Below are positions 39,801 through 48,531 of a stretch of 64,000 bases of DNA, one piece after another. Positions within the stretch are counted from its first letter, which is position 1. Every line of letters starts with the position of its first letter. This stretch comes from Azospira oryzae (lineage in GTDB: Bacteria > Pseudomonadota > Gammaproteobacteria > Burkholderiales > Rhodocyclaceae). Made by a program: the position numbers and the translations under genes. Below the pieces are notes generated by a model, which was not told where the DNA came from, did no database searches, and saw only the letters and a program-made list of their open reading frames with translations. The stretch lies in contig NZ_SHKM01000002.1 of the NCBI RefSeq assembly GCF_004217225.1, positions 377,307-441,306 of the forward strand, read 5' to 3'.

Positions 39801-41641
39801 TGAAGGTCGCGGACGGCCTCCAGCGTATCGGCATTCGTAAAACTGTTGGCGCTGATGAGGAGATCACGGCCGGCGTCAAACCGGGTTTCTCCTGTGCCAT
39901 TGGTATAGTCGGCGAAGGCCAGATACAGGTCGCGTCCGGCCCCCACTTCTCCGCCCAGATCGCCGTTGATGGATGTCGCAAGAGAGAGGTCCTGGCCGGC
40001 CAGCAGTTTGCCGCCGCCATTGTGGGAACCGCTACCGAGTGACAACACGGCATCGGTGATGGCCTGAATAGTGCCGCTATTGGTTAACGTACCAAAGATG
40101 CCATTGAGGTCGGCCCGCCCCAGTACTTTTCCCTGGTTGTCGAACTGGGTAAAGAGGAGCTCCAGGTAACCGGCTGCCTCGATCGTAGCGCTGCTGGCAT
40201 TGCTGCCGTTGGCCGCCACAATGCCAAGCTGCCCCAGCGAGAGCACACTGCCGCTGTTACTGAATGAACCGCTAGCATTGCCCACCGACAAAACCATAGT
40301 TCCACCGGAAGACAGGGTGCCGGTGTTATCGATGCCATCGACGGCTTCCAGAGTCAGGGCGGAACCATGATTGAACGTTCCGCTGTTTTGAATCCGCTGC
40401 GCCTCGATTGAGAGGCCGCTGCCCCCGGCCAGAATACCGGTCGTCGGGGCAGAAAGGTCCAGTGTCACCCCCGGCATGACCATGGCCAGTTGCGCTCCTG
40501 CCTGAATCTTGCCGGCGCTATTGTCCAGCCCCAAAGCCATTACTACGCCGTCGCGACCGGCAGAGACGTGGGCACCTCGGTTATCAAGAGAGGCCGCATC
40601 TAGCCAGAGGTCACGACCTGCCGCCAATTGTTCCTGGTTGGTCACTCCACCTTGGGCATAGACGTCTACATCACGGGTTGCCGTCGCCTGACGCACAACC
40701 ACGTCGCCGGATGCGCTGATCAACAGATCACCGGCAGTTGCCGCCAATCGTCCATCTGTTCGTACGCCCATCCCACCTGCAGTGGACACCAACTTGATGG
40801 ACCCCGCATTCATAGCGCCCAGGAGGCTACCGTCGATCGCCCAGTCCTGGCCGATAGCCGCCTTGGTATTGGCAGGGTCCACTCCCAGAATCGTCAGTGT
40901 TTGGCGATCAACTGTCTGACGGCCCGCCAGAAGGTTCAAAGCACCGCTGACACCTACGGGAGCATTGATGTTCAGGGTCTGAGCCACCATGTCGAGACGA
41001 TCAATGGTGGCGGCAAGCCCCTGACCGGTGATTTCGATACGCCCGCCATTAATCTGAAATGCCAGCGCCGTGGCTGTATCAAAGGCAGTACCGGCGCCGA
41101 GGGCATCCCGGTAGGAGGGGGTACCCGTAGTCAGGGTTACATGACTGGTATTGATGAAACCGCAGCCGTTGCATGTCACACCGTTAGGGTTGGCCACGAT
41201 GACCTTGGCCGAATCCCCCACCACGGCCAGAGGACCGTTCAACTGACTGGGAATAGCCGAAACCACTTCGTTGAGAATCAACGATGCGGTGCCGTTAGTC
41301 AGATTGGGATTGCCTGCAATGGAACCACCCAGGGCACTGGTTACCGTCGTCTTGCTGTTGTTGAGCAACAAGCCAACCGGATCCACATCGAACCTCTGGT
41401 ATCGGTTGTGACTGATCCCTGCCCCGTTGGGTGTGGCGATATTGACGATGGGGATGCCACTCGGTGTTGTCCCGACGTCGGGTTTCAGATTCGTTGGAGC
41501 AGAAGCATCGGCAATGGGCCCAGCAAAAACCAGCCCCGTTGGCGACAGGCAGAGCCAGGCAGCCAGGGCCGCAGCGGAAAAGCGCTGGCGGCTGCTGTGG
41601 ATATCAACAGGAGATTCGGAAGATTTGTGGCGACGGGACAT
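36821..41641 (-). CDS. FhaB-type two-partner secretion exoprotein
   Basis: A 1606-aa filamentous-haemagglutinin-like protein. After an extended signal peptide (residues 1-40) comes the TPS secretion domain, with SIAGNPNLTNG and the NPNGVTCNGCGFIN motif. Hundreds of residues of degenerate beta-helix repeats follow (GRDLxx, LxNxGxx), then a haemagglutinin-type segment near 1100-1300 and a C-terminal region containing AAINNRLTEAQ at about 1418. I start at ATG 41641 (GGAG upstream) rather than an in-frame TTG at 41701. The region below about 37940 is AT-rich relative to the 5' part. G9 and G12 tracts lie at residues about 830 and 1319. It is exported by the co-encoded TpsB. Confidence 0.88.
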   Translation of the reverse strand: MSRRHKSSESPVDIHSSRQRFSAAALAAWLCLSPTGLVFAGPIADASAPTNLKPDVGTTPSGIPIVNIATPNGAGISHNRYQRFDVDPVGLLLNNSKTTVTSALGGSIAGNPNLTNGTASLILNEVVSAIPSQLNGPLAVVGDSAKVIVANPNGVTCNGCGFINTSHVTLTTGTPSYRDALGAGTAFDTATALAFQINGGRIEITGQGLAATIDRLDMVAQTLNINAPVGVSGALNLLAGRQTVDRQTLTILGVDPANTKAAIGQDWAIDGSLLGAMNAGSIKLVSTAGGMGVRTDGRLAATAGDLLISASGDVVVRQATATRDVDVYAQGGVTNQEQLAAGRDLWLDAASLDNRGAHVSAGRDGVVMALGLDNSAGKIQAGAQLAMVMPGVTLDLSAPTTGILAGGSGLSIEAQRIQNSGTFNHGSALTLEAVDGIDNTGTLSSGGTMVLSVGNASGSFSNSGSVLSLGQLGIVAANGSNASSATIEAAGYLELLFTQFDNQGKVLGRADLNGIFGTLTNSGTIQAITDAVLSLGSGSHNGGGKLLAGQDLSLATSINGDLGGEVGAGRDLYLAFADYTNGTGETRFDAGRDLLISANSFTNADTLEAVRDLQIQTAGNLTNQGLILAKQDVTMVVGGALSNQKATVEAGRDITLEAASLENTAGSKTERYVAHSLSGYVNNVLTYVNDPLSQLKLLGEASPDWMWKNSRVTLNNRNSLHLDSGLESPIFYLDITRQDSPGTFSAGRDLNVLVSGLLSNQASLMTAGRDVYIDAGELRNIAGKTVFYGNVWAGGGSHEMKAYLNASATIQAPGIVGITAPTQTNSGLIQGGGIYLGGNLTNGITDYNVQTPATRLPDSVINLGSQGLPAGATFTPDATTLFSSGARLSLLAPVGGQTLNNLLPAELRNTALPFLFDARLEQQALRDAALRETGQTLFLVGLGYDAETGKSAEEQQRAKLIDAAGRFALAEGIKLGVALTEAQQAKLTEPILWYVEESITGPDGKVYTALVPRVYLPQSTRESLVNVAGGMVRGGEVVIDADKGAVTNSGYILAEGDLTITAGKLINQKRSAYWGRYTEDMEGGYLEVWGDKVQPGGFIGAANLKLNVDRITSIAGEFESGGKDISADLAKQMGSKFTYQSTKDNTFTKFHADSSAKYKQLAALAVSVAISFWVGPQVNALVGSGGLANTMVASSLTAMASNAGSQLILTGSIDAGSLIKSGLMAGLSAGLTNGKFFDGKSLNQIAGVQDIAGTGTKLAKFDFSTLPDNLIGIGGRALVSAGIGQLVYGQDAGSFGSALLNSTVNDLAAIAANGIGQKWGGGAPGIQTVAHGVLGAVSASLKGQDSASGAIGAVSESIIGNLIDLPIDPSTGSYTTTSQAVYVGLTTLIGGILADKSGGDGAVAALAAQNAAINNRLTEAQREAYAIARKEAGCFTGAALNCQLLSLKASALSFTQFTLGRAIDWNNENDVLLLQRNFESLVSANNKLVEARENTADFAATVNRGSGIVASTAGAVSAVPGPHQPEAIFLQGGATVIGFGSMVVEQLLRPNIGQLTLDAGGTFIGTALERSLYGRMLSPVSNEMVDFFKSSKFGVEFKDYLNKVLK
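37675..37686. repeat. Homopolymer G12 tract inside the exoprotein gene
   Basis: Twelve consecutive C on the plus strand read as Trp-Gly-Gly-Gly-Ala in the coding frame (KWGGGAP). With 11 G the reading frame reaches TAG at 37588-37590; with 13 G it meets TAA after about 20 codons. It is a typical slippage site for phase variation. Confidence 0.9.
39144..39152. repeat. Homopolymer G9 tract inside the exoprotein gene
   Basis: Nine consecutive C on the plus strand, coding QGGGIY near residue 830 of the exoprotein. It is a second potential slippage site, shorter than the one at 37675. Confidence 0.85.
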
Positions 41642-41678
41642 GGCCTTGCTCCGAGGTGCGACAGGTACCGGAAGGGGA

Positions 41679-42527
41679 TTACTCGATGCGGGCAGTTCCA
41701 ATAAGGCGCCCCATCAGACGGGCAGTAGCCTTCTCAAGAGCCTGGCCTTCCAACAACTGGCGCAGCTGGGGCTTCACCGTGGCGTAATCTGGCACTTTGG
41801 TTGGCCGTACCTCATCGACTCGTACTAGGTAGAAACGGCCGTCAGCTGCCAGCGGTTCGGCCGGCAGCGCTCCAACCGGTAAAGTTGCCGCCAGGTTCGC
41901 CAGAGGCACAGGAACACCCTGGGTCTTGCCTTGTTCTGCCGGCAGCTTGAAGGACACCCACTCCATGGCACCGCCGAGGGCGGCAGAAGGCAGAACGCTG
42001 TGCTTGCGGGCAAGTGCGTCAAACGACTCCCCTTTGCGAAGACGCTCGAGAATCTGAGTGGCGGATTCCTTGTCCGTTAGGGCAATCAACCGCAATTTGT
42101 ATTCTTTGTCTCCCAGGGTCGAAACAATCGCCTCGTAACGTGCCCGCACTTCTGCCTCCGAAACCGGCTCAGGCTTTACCTCCTGCCTCAAGTAGATCTG
42201 GGCCATGGCTTCAGTCTCGGCTTGCTTACGGGCTTCGACTACTAGGGGATGGTTTTGCAGCTTGAGTTTCAAGGCGGCTTGACGCAGAACCTCCTGGGAA
42301 ACCAACTGGGCCCGCAGGGCCTCACGCAGTTCTGGGGAATCCTGGATGCCCTTGATCAAGGCCCCTTGCACCGCCAGTTCGATACGGTCAGCAGGAATGG
42401 TCACCCCATTGACCTTGATGGCTGAAGATTTCGGGGAGGAGGCAACGCTACCCTGCCCTGCTGCCAAGACAGTGGAAGCTGAAATGCAAAGAGAGAACGC
42501 AAGCAGACAAAGGGAATGACGAGGCAT
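41679..42527 (-). CDS. Periplasmic parvulin-type peptidyl-prolyl isomerase
   Basis: A 282-aa exported protein. After a signal peptide (LLAFSLCISASTVLAA) comes a SurA/PrsA-like N-terminal chaperone helix bundle (about 37-130, IKVNGVTIPADRIELAVQGAL), then a parvulin domain (about 140-240) with YKLRLIALTDKESATQILERL, LARKHSVLPSAALGGAMEWV and FYLVRVDEV. It lies between the transporter and exoprotein genes, 11 and 37 bases from them. Bordetella Par27, a similar periplasmic parvulin, binds filamentous haemagglutinin in transit. This one probably escorts the 1606-aa substrate to TpsB. Confidence 0.87.
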   Translation of the reverse strand: MPRHSLCLLAFSLCISASTVLAAGQGSVASSPKSSAIKVNGVTIPADRIELAVQGALIKGIQDSPELREALRAQLVSQEVLRQAALKLKLQNHPLVVEARKQAETEAMAQIYLRQEVKPEPVSEAEVRARYEAIVSTLGDKEYKLRLIALTDKESATQILERLRKGESFDALARKHSVLPSAALGGAMEWVSFKLPAEQGKTQGVPVPLANLAATLPVGALPAEPLAADGRFYLVRVDEVRPTKVPDYATVKPQLRQLLEGQALEKATARLMGRLIGTARIE

Positions 42528-42538
42528 GACGGTAGCGC

Positions 42539-44212
42539 CTAGAACATAAGTGAAAGGGAGAAATGGAGACGCTGCTCCCGGGATATTCCGGGCGGGGCAG
42601 TCAGGGGACGTGCCCAGGTGAAATCAGCTGCAATGTCTTTCCAGCCAGTGCGAAAGCCGAAACCGGCCGATGCAATCCTCTGGTCTAGGCTGTCTGCCAA
42701 GAGGCGTGCTCGCGCCGCATCCAGGCTAATGAAGGGATCAAAACGCACCCCTGAGGATTTCAGGGAGTCCGGCAACAGCAAGCTCGAAGCTGTAGTCCAG
42801 AGCAATTCGTTGCGCATGAATTGCCCTCGGTCTCCCGCTATCACCCCTTCCTTGAAGCCACGCACGCTACTTGCCCCTCCATAGAAGGACTGCTCCTGCC
42901 CTGGCAAGCCCATGCGGGCAAACTGCCCGGCCAGAGTGCTTCGGAGGGCCAGATGGGAACTAAGCATGAGGGACACACCCAAAGTGCTATCCCACTTCTC
43001 AAACTGGTTGTGAGGTGCGCTACGGGGCGTATTGGGGAGGTCACCATCTCCACCGAAGTGGGGAATTCCTTGGGAGTAGCCGAGATCGGCAGTGAGTGCT
43101 CCTATCGGCATCCTGACCAGAAGGGACCCGGCGAGGCGGCCACTGATCTGTTGCTGGGGCGTCAGGGCAATCGAGTCCAAATGTCTTTGGGAATCCCGCA
43201 TGGCCAAGGATGCGTCCAGCGCAAAACGTGTGCTCTGATTGCGCAACACCACGTGATTCCAGGCCAGCGTATGGCTCTTGGAATGGTTGTGCATGGTGAT
43301 AGTACCGGCCAGCAGGTTGTGGCTCTCCGACTGGGCGTAGGCATAACTCAGCGTACCGAAGCCAACGGGAACCGACACCGAGAGCAGCTCTGATCGCGTG
43401 TTCTTCGACTCAACCGAAGTCAGTGACCAGGCATCCCAGAGCCCCAGTAGATTGTCGAATTCAACTCCGAGACGCTGGCGTTTTTCCCCTGTAGCGGTCT
43501 GACCGAAGTTATCTACGCCGAGGGAAACTCGCCAAGGCTTTTCTGCTCTGGTATCTATAGAGAGTTCCGAGCCCCCTGGGCTTTGCCCCGGCAGAATCTG
43601 GGCCTCAGCCCGGCGTGAGCGCAAACGGTTGATCTGGTCTACGGCCTGTTCCAGTTCGTCCATGCGCAAGGCTTCCCCGCTCTCCATTGGGAAGGCGCTA
43701 CGCGCTGTCATGGCCGGTTCCTGTCCATCCACCTTGATCTTTTCGATCAAGCCGGGAATCACCGTTATTTCCAGGCGGCCGGAGGCAAGATTCTGCGGAC
43801 CCAGATAGGCACGGGTCGTGACAAACCCTTTGCGTATATAAGCCTCGGTAACGCGCCCGAGGAGCATATCTATGGCTTTGGGCCCCATGGAGGTCCCGAC
43901 GAATGGGGCTACCAGATCAGCCTTCTCCGAGGCTGAAAGGACCGTATCACCGACAATGTCGATCCTTGAAATCTGAAATACCGGACCGTCGGGACGATCC
44001 GGCGTGGCGGGCGGTGCGACAGGGGATTCCGGGCGGGGAATTACAGGTGCAGGGCGACTTAGGCTGTCTTCCCGCTCTCGGTTGCGCTGCTCTTCAAGCA
44101 GACGAACCCCTTCATCGCGAAGGACCTGGGCTTGTGTTGCAATGGGGGCGAGCGAAAAAAGGAAAAGTGCCAAGGCCGCTCTGCTCTTCCTCCCTGAAAG
44201 AACAGTGGGCAT
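42539..44212 (-). CDS. FhaC/ShlB-type two-partner secretion transporter (TpsB)
   Basis: A 557-aa outer-membrane protein of the Omp85 superfamily. A signal peptide (ending PIATQAQ) is followed by a Pro-rich segment, two POTRA domains (about 75-225; FQISRIDIVGDTVLS, GFVTTRAYLGPQNLASG) and a 16-strand barrel. The barrel includes the lid-loop signature VRGF (SVRGFKEG, about residue 455) and ends LHFSLSLMF. It recognises the TPS domain of its partner exoprotein and moves it across the outer membrane. It is the first gene of the island operon, and its own start has no strong ribosome site. Confidence 0.93.
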   Translation of the reverse strand: MPTVLSGRKSRAALALFLFSLAPIATQAQVLRDEGVRLLEEQRNREREDSLSRPAPVIPRPESPVAPPATPDRPDGPVFQISRIDIVGDTVLSASEKADLVAPFVGTSMGPKAIDMLLGRVTEAYIRKGFVTTRAYLGPQNLASGRLEITVIPGLIEKIKVDGQEPAMTARSAFPMESGEALRMDELEQAVDQINRLRSRRAEAQILPGQSPGGSELSIDTRAEKPWRVSLGVDNFGQTATGEKRQRLGVEFDNLLGLWDAWSLTSVESKNTRSELLSVSVPVGFGTLSYAYAQSESHNLLAGTITMHNHSKSHTLAWNHVVLRNQSTRFALDASLAMRDSQRHLDSIALTPQQQISGRLAGSLLVRMPIGALTADLGYSQGIPHFGGDGDLPNTPRSAPHNQFEKWDSTLGVSLMLSSHLALRSTLAGQFARMGLPGQEQSFYGGASSVRGFKEGVIAGDRGQFMRNELLWTTASSLLLPDSLKSSGVRFDPFISLDAARARLLADSLDQRIASAGFGFRTGWKDIAADFTWARPLTAPPGISREQRLHFSLSLMF

Positions 44213-44562
44213 TGCGATTCTGTTTTCTTACCGGCATGACCGGCGGATATTGATAATGAATCGCGGATGCTAGATCGGCACAAATTTTTTCAGTACCCGT
44301 AAATCTACGTACGCCTATGTCATTCGACATATTACAAATAGCAGGGACCCCATCTTTATCCAAAAGGAAAACGACCCGGATGGGATGTTCGTGAGCAATC
44401 GTTTATCGGCAACTTTGGCTGAGAAGCAGACGAAAAAATGCCACTCACGAGAGTGGCATTTTTAAGAACGTATGTGCGGCTAGCTACAGGACGCTACGTC
44501 TAATCCAGAATAATTCTGTTCGCTCCAGAATAGCGATATTCAGTCCACCATATCATTAGAAT
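44213..44562. promoter_or_regulatory. Intergenic region between tpsB and lipA
   Basis: This 350-base AT-richer stretch must hold the tpsB promoter on the minus strand, but I cannot pick a convincing -35/-10 pair. It also contains the bidirectional terminator at 44434-44463. A minus-strand frame across about 44395-44112 (containing HPIRVVFLLDKDGVPAIC) looks somewhat protein-like, but it has no good start and runs into tpsB. I treat it as unproven. Confidence 0.4.
44434..44463. terminator. Bidirectional terminator between tpsB and lipA
   Basis: A perfect 13-bp stem AAAAATGCCACTC/GAGTGGCATTTTT (44434-44446 with 44451-44463), loop ACGA, with A- and T-rich arms. Confidence 0.9.
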
Positions 44563-45510
44563 TTACACCACGCCGGCAGTGTGGGCCTGCTGATCTGCCC
44601 AATAGGAGCTGCGTACCATGGCGCCGCAGGCGGCCCCGGAAAAACCCATTTCCTTGGCTTTTTCCTCGTACATCTTGAACACGTCGGGATGGACGTAGCG
44701 CTGCACCGGCAGGTGGTGGTTGGAGGGGGCCAGGTACTGGCCGATGGTCAGCAGCTCCACGTTATGGGCCCGCAGGTCGCGCATGACTTCGAGGATTTCC
44801 TCATCGGTCTCGCCCAGACCCACCATCAGGCCGGACTTGGTGGGCACCTGGGGGTAGCGGGCCTTGAACTGCTTGAGGAACTGCAGGGAGTGTTCGTAAT
44901 CGGCGCCGGGACGGGCCTGCTTGTAGAGGCGGGGCACGGTTTCCAGGTTGTGGTTGAGCACGTCGGGCAGGCCCTGGCCGAGCACGTCCACCGCCACTTC
45001 CAGGCGGCCGCGGAAGTCGGGCACCAGGGTCTCGATGGTGGTCTTGGGGGAGGATTCGCGCACCGCTTTGATGACATCCACGAAGTGCTGGGCGCCGCCG
45101 TCCCGCAGGTCGTCCCGGTCCACGCTGGTGATGACCACGTACTTGAGCTTGAGCTTGGAGACGGATTCGGCCAGATGGGCCGGCTCCAGGGGATCGGGGG
45201 GCAGGGGCTTGCCGTGGCCCACGTCGCAGAAGGGGCAACGGCGGGTGCAGATGTCGCCCAGGATCATGAAGGTGGCGGTGCCGCGGCCGAAGCATTCGCC
45301 GATATTGGGGCAGGCGGCCTCTTCGCACACGGTGTGCAGCTTCTGTTCCCGCAGCAGCTGCTTGATCTCGCCGAAGCGGCCGGCGTCGTTGCCGGCCTTG
45401 ACGCGGATCCAGCTGGGCTTTTTCAGCGTCTCTTCGACCGGCACGATCTTGATGGGAATCCGGGCGGTCTTCAGTTCGCCTTTTTGCTTGACGCCGCGTT
45501 CGCTGCTCAT
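44563..45510 (-). CDS. lipA: Lipoyl synthase
   Basis: A 315-aa radical-SAM enzyme that inserts two sulfurs into octanoyl groups on lipoyl domains. It starts at ATG 45510, overlapping the lipB stop by 4 bases. The auxiliary cluster ligands are [12 protein letters not shown], the radical-SAM motif is CTRRCPFC, and the C-terminal RSSY (VRSSYWAD) completes the auxiliary cluster. Length and motifs are complete. It is the last gene of the lipB-lipA pair, beside ybeD as in many gammaproteobacteria. Confidence 0.96.
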   Translation of the reverse strand: MSSERGVKQKGELKTARIPIKIVPVEETLKKPSWIRVKAGNDAGRFGEIKQLLREQKLHTVCEEAACPNIGECFGRGTATFMILGDICTRRCPFCDVGHGKPLPPDPLEPAHLAESVSKLKLKYVVITSVDRDDLRDGGAQHFVDVIKAVRESSPKTTIETLVPDFRGRLEVAVDVLGQGLPDVLNHNLETVPRLYKQARPGADYEHSLQFLKQFKARYPQVPTKSGLMVGLGETDEEILEVMRDLRAHNVELLTIGQYLAPSNHHLPVQRYVHPDVFKMYEEKAKEMGFSGAACGAMVRSSYWADQQAHTAGVV

Positions 45511-46127
45511 TGAGTCTTCTCCAGTTGTGCCACGAGATGCCGGGTAAGGTCCGCCGTTGCTTGTGGCAGGGTCCGGGCCACGCCCAGGTCCTTCAGTTGG
45601 GTCACCGGCATGCCGGCATACCCGCAGGGGTTGATGGCCTGGAAGGGCGACAGGTCCATGTCCACATTGAGGCTGACGCCGTGGTAGCTGCGGCCGTTGC
45701 GGATGCGCAGGCCCAGGGCCGCCACCTTGGCCGGGCCCACGTACACGCCGGGGGCGCCGTCGTGACGTTCGGCAACGATGCCGTATTCGGCCAGCAGGTC
45801 GATCACCGCCTGCTCGATGCGGCTCACCAGTTCCCGCACCTTGAGGTTGCGCCGGGGCAGGTCCAGCAGCAGGTACACCACCGCCTGGCCGGGGCCGTGG
45901 TAGGTGACCTGGCCGCCCCGGTCGATCTTCACCAGGGGAATGCCGATGTCCCGCAGCACGTGCTCCGGCTTGCCCGCCTGACCCAGGGTGTAGACCGGCG
46001 GGTGCTCCACCTGCCACAGCTCGTCCGGGGTTTCCGGGGTGCGGGCGGCGGTTAAGGCCTGCATCGCCTCCCAGGTGGGCACGTAGTCTGCCCGACCCAG
46101 TTCGCGGATGACCAGCGGGGAAATCAC
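45507..46127 (-). CDS. lipB: Octanoyl-[acyl-carrier-protein]:protein N-octanoyltransferase
   Basis: A 206-aa enzyme moving octanoate from ACP to lipoyl domains. It has the [16 protein letters not shown] signature, [21 protein letters not shown] with the catalytic Lys, and NPCGYAG with the catalytic Cys. It overlaps lipA (ATGA) and lies 20 bases after ybeD, so the genes are coupled. Confidence 0.96.
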   Translation of the reverse strand: MISPLVIRELGRADYVPTWEAMQALTAARTPETPDELWQVEHPPVYTLGQAGKPEHVLRDIGIPLVKIDRGGQVTYHGPGQAVVYLLLDLPRRNLKVRELVSRIEQAVIDLLAEYGIVAERHDGAPGVYVGPAKVAALGLRIRNGRSYHGVSLNVDMDLSPFQAINPCGYAGMPVTQLKDLGVARTLPQATADLTRHLVAQLEKTQ

Positions 46128-46147
46128 TTAGGTCCGTCCGCCGCCGC

Positions 46148-46447
46148 TTACAGCACCACCTTCACCAGGGGGTGGCCGGACAGTTCCCGATACAGGTTGT
46201 CCAGCTGCTCCTTGGAGGTGGCGGTGACGGTGCAGGTCAGGGAGATGTAGGTGCCCTTGCTGGAGGGACGCATTTCCATGGAGGCGCCGTCGAATTCCGG
46301 ATCGTGCTTCTGCACCACGGTGAGGATGGTCTGGGCGAAATCCACTTCCATCTTGCCCATGATCTTGAGGGGGAAGGCGCAGGGGAATTCGAGCAGGGTT
46401 TCCTGCCGGCTTTGGGGATTGTCGGGATTGGCTGGGGTCTGGCTCAT
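46148..46447 (-). CDS. ybeD: YbeD/DUF493 family protein
   Basis: A 99-aa ferredoxin-like-fold protein containing [37 protein letters not shown] and a terminal HPLVKVVL, all family-typical. Its biochemical role is not settled, but it is conserved next to lipB, here with 20 bases between them. A regulatory (ACT-like) function is often proposed. Confidence 0.9.
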   Translation of the reverse strand: MSQTPANPDNPQSRQETLLEFPCAFPLKIMGKMEVDFAQTILTVVQKHDPEFDGASMEMRPSSKGTYISLTCTVTATSKEQLDNLYRELSGHPLVKVVL

Positions 46448-46470
46448 GGTGTTCTCTTGCTCGATTCGGC

Positions 46471-47334
46471 TCAGGCGTCGGCACGGCGCATCACCTGATT
46501 CTTGAAGTCCTGGTACAGCGCATTCATGCGGGCGGCCAGGGGGCCGGGCCTGCCGTCGGCCACGGGGGCGTCGTCGATGCGGGTGATGGGCAGCACTTCC
46601 TTGGTGGAGGATGTGACCCAGACCTCGTCGGCGCTGCGGAGTTCCGCTTCTGCCACCGGACGTACCTGGGTTGGAATGCCGTTGGCCGTCGCCAGCTCCA
46701 GCACCACGTCATAGGTGACGCCGGGCAGGATCAGATTGCTCTTGGGCGGCGCCAGGATCACCCCGTCCTGCACCACCAGCACGTTGGAGGCGGAGCCTTC
46801 CATGACCAGGCCGTCCCGCAGCAGGATGGTCTCCGTGCAGCCGGCAGCGGCGGAAAGCTGGCGCAGCAGCACGTTGGCCACCAGGGAGACGGTCTTCAGG
46901 TCGCAGCGCAGCCAGCGGAAATCCTCGGCGGTGAGGGCGGTGCCCCCCGTGGCCAGCAGTTCGGCGGAGGGCGTCGGCAGGCGGTCGGCGTAGGCGAAGA
47001 CGGTGGGGGGCACGGCCGGCCTGGGGAAGGCCTGGTCCCGCACCGGGGCGGCACCCCGGGTCACCTGCAGGTAGACGCCCTGGTCCTCGCTGCCGTGGTC
47101 ATCGACCAGACGCTGCACCACCTCCGCCCACTGCTCCTTGGAGAGGGGATTGGCCAGCTGCAGGGCGGCCAGGGTGCGCTCCAGGCGCTCCAGGTGCTGC
47201 TGCAGGCGGAAGGGGCGGCGGGAATAGACCGGGATCACCTCGTAGGCGCCGTCGCCGAAGAGGAAGCCCCGGTCCATGGGGGAAATGCGGGCCTCGTCCA
47301 GAGGCAGGTAGTTGCCGTTGAGGTAGGCCAGCAT
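46471..47334 (-). CDS. dat: D-amino acid aminotransferase
   Basis: A 287-aa PLP class IV aminotransferase. It starts MLAYLNGNYLPLDEARISPMDRGFLFGDGAYEV, with the PLP Lys in RCDLKTVSLVANVL and the SASNVLVV and TSSTKEVLPI loops. The sequence resembles D-alanine transaminase more than branched-chain IlvE. It can supply D-Ala or D-Glu for peptidoglycan. It follows dacC by 27 bases, a common arrangement in betaproteobacteria (dacC-dat-ybeD-lipB-lipA). Confidence 0.9.
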   Translation of the reverse strand: MLAYLNGNYLPLDEARISPMDRGFLFGDGAYEVIPVYSRRPFRLQQHLERLERTLAALQLANPLSKEQWAEVVQRLVDDHGSEDQGVYLQVTRGAAPVRDQAFPRPAVPPTVFAYADRLPTPSAELLATGGTALTAEDFRWLRCDLKTVSLVANVLLRQLSAAAGCTETILLRDGLVMEGSASNVLVVQDGVILAPPKSNLILPGVTYDVVLELATANGIPTQVRPVAEAELRSADEVWVTSSTKEVLPITRIDDAPVADGRPGPLAARMNALYQDFKNQVMRRADA

Positions 47335-47361
47335 GTTCCCTCCGTCAGCTAGAGGAGCAGT

Positions 47362-48531
47362 TTATTTGAACCACAGCTTGATGCTGTCGATGCCGCGCCC
47401 CAGGATGCCGGCCACGGGCACGGCGTCCAGGGCCACCACCGGGTATTCGCCGTAAGGCTTGCCGTCCAGGCTGACCTTCATGGTGCCGATGACCTGGCCC
47501 TGGCTCACCGGGGCCACCAGGGGCTGCTTCGATTCCAGCTGGGCCTGGATCCGGCTCGAGTAGCCCTTGGGCACGGCCAGGATGAAGTCGTTCTGGAAGC
47601 CGGCGCGGACGGTGTTGTCCTTGCCCTTGAACACCTTCAGCTCGGACACGGTCTGGTTCTTGGTGTACAGGGAGACGGCGTCGTAATACTGGAAGCCGTG
47701 GTTGAGCAGCTTGAGGGATTCCTGGGCGCGCATGCCGTCGCTCTCGGCGCCGAGCAGGACGGAGAGCAGGCGCCGGGGCCCGCGCTTGGAGGAGGAGATG
47801 AGGCAGTAGCCGGCGGATTCGGTGTGGCCGGTCTTCACCCCGTCCACCGTGGGATCGGCCCACAGCAGGCGGTTGCGGTTGGGCTGGGTGATGTTGTTGT
47901 AGCGGAATTCCTTCATGGAGTAGTACTTGGCGTACTCCGTGGGGAAGTCGCGGATGATGGCGGTGGTCAGGGTGGCCAGGTCCCGGGCGGTGGCGTAGTG
48001 CTCCGGATCGGGCAGGCCGGTGGCGTTCATGTAGTGGGTGTTCTTCATCCCCAGGCGGGCCGCCTCCTGGTTCATCATCTGGGCGAAGCGCTCCTCGGAG
48101 CCGGCGATGGCCTCGGCCAGGGCGACGCAGGCGTCGTTGCCGGACTGCACGATCATGCCTTTGATCAGGTCTTCCACCGGCACCTGGGTACCGACCTTGA
48201 TGAACATCTTGGAGCCGCCGGTGCGCCAGGCCTTCTCGGTGACGGGCACGCCCTGGTCCAGCTTCAGCACGCCCTGCTTGAGGGCGGAGAAGGTCAGGTA
48301 GGCCGTCATCAGCTTGGTCAGGGAGGCGGGATCGACGCGCTGGTCGGCGTTTTCGGCCACCAGGGTCTGGCCGGAGCCGAATTCCACCAGCAGCCAGGCC
48401 TTGGCGGCGATGCCGGGAGCCGGGGGCATCTGCTGGGCGCCGGCGGGGCCAGCCAGCAGCAGGGAAGCGCAGCCGGCGAGGACGGAAGCACGGAAAACGG
48501 AAGAGAAGCGGCGGGAAATTCGGTCAGACAT
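47362..48531 (-). CDS. dacC: D-alanyl-D-alanine carboxypeptidase (PBP5/6 type)
   Basis: A 389-aa low-molecular-mass PBP starting at ATG 48531. A signal peptide (ending LLAGPAGAQ) precedes the serine peptidase domain with SLTK (catalytic Ser), SGN and KTG (VDGVKTGHTE). A C-terminal beta-rich domain and an amphipathic tail (GILGRGIDSIKLWFK) attach it to the inner membrane. It trims pentapeptide stems. A start at 48663 is in frame but adds 44 residues before the signal peptide. Confidence 0.93.
   Translation of the reverse strand: MSDRISRRFSSVFRASVLAGCASLLLAGPAGAQQMPPAPGIAAKAWLLVEFGSGQTLVAENADQRVDPASLTKLMTAYLTFSALKQGVLKLDQGVPVTEKAWRTGGSKMFIKVGTQVPVEDLIKGMIVQSGNDACVALAEAIAGSEERFAQMMNQEAARLGMKNTHYMNATGLPDPEHYATARDLATLTTAIIRDFPTEYAKYYSMKEFRYNNITQPNRNRLLWADPTVDGVKTGHTESAGYCLISSSKRGPRRLLSVLLGAESDGMRAQESLKLLNHGFQYYDAVSLYTKNQTVSELKVFKGKDNTVRAGFQNDFILAVPKGYSSRIQAQLESKQPLVAPVSQGQVIGTMKVSLDGKPYGEYPVVALDAVPVAGILGRGIDSIKLWFK

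Noticed and set aside
44112-44395. Minus-strand frame overlapping the start of tpsB, with a protein-like segment HPIRVVFLLDKDGVPAIC
   Set aside because: It has no ribosome site, starts poorly and overlaps the signal peptide region of a well-supported gene; no family recognised. Kept only as a note on the intergenic region.
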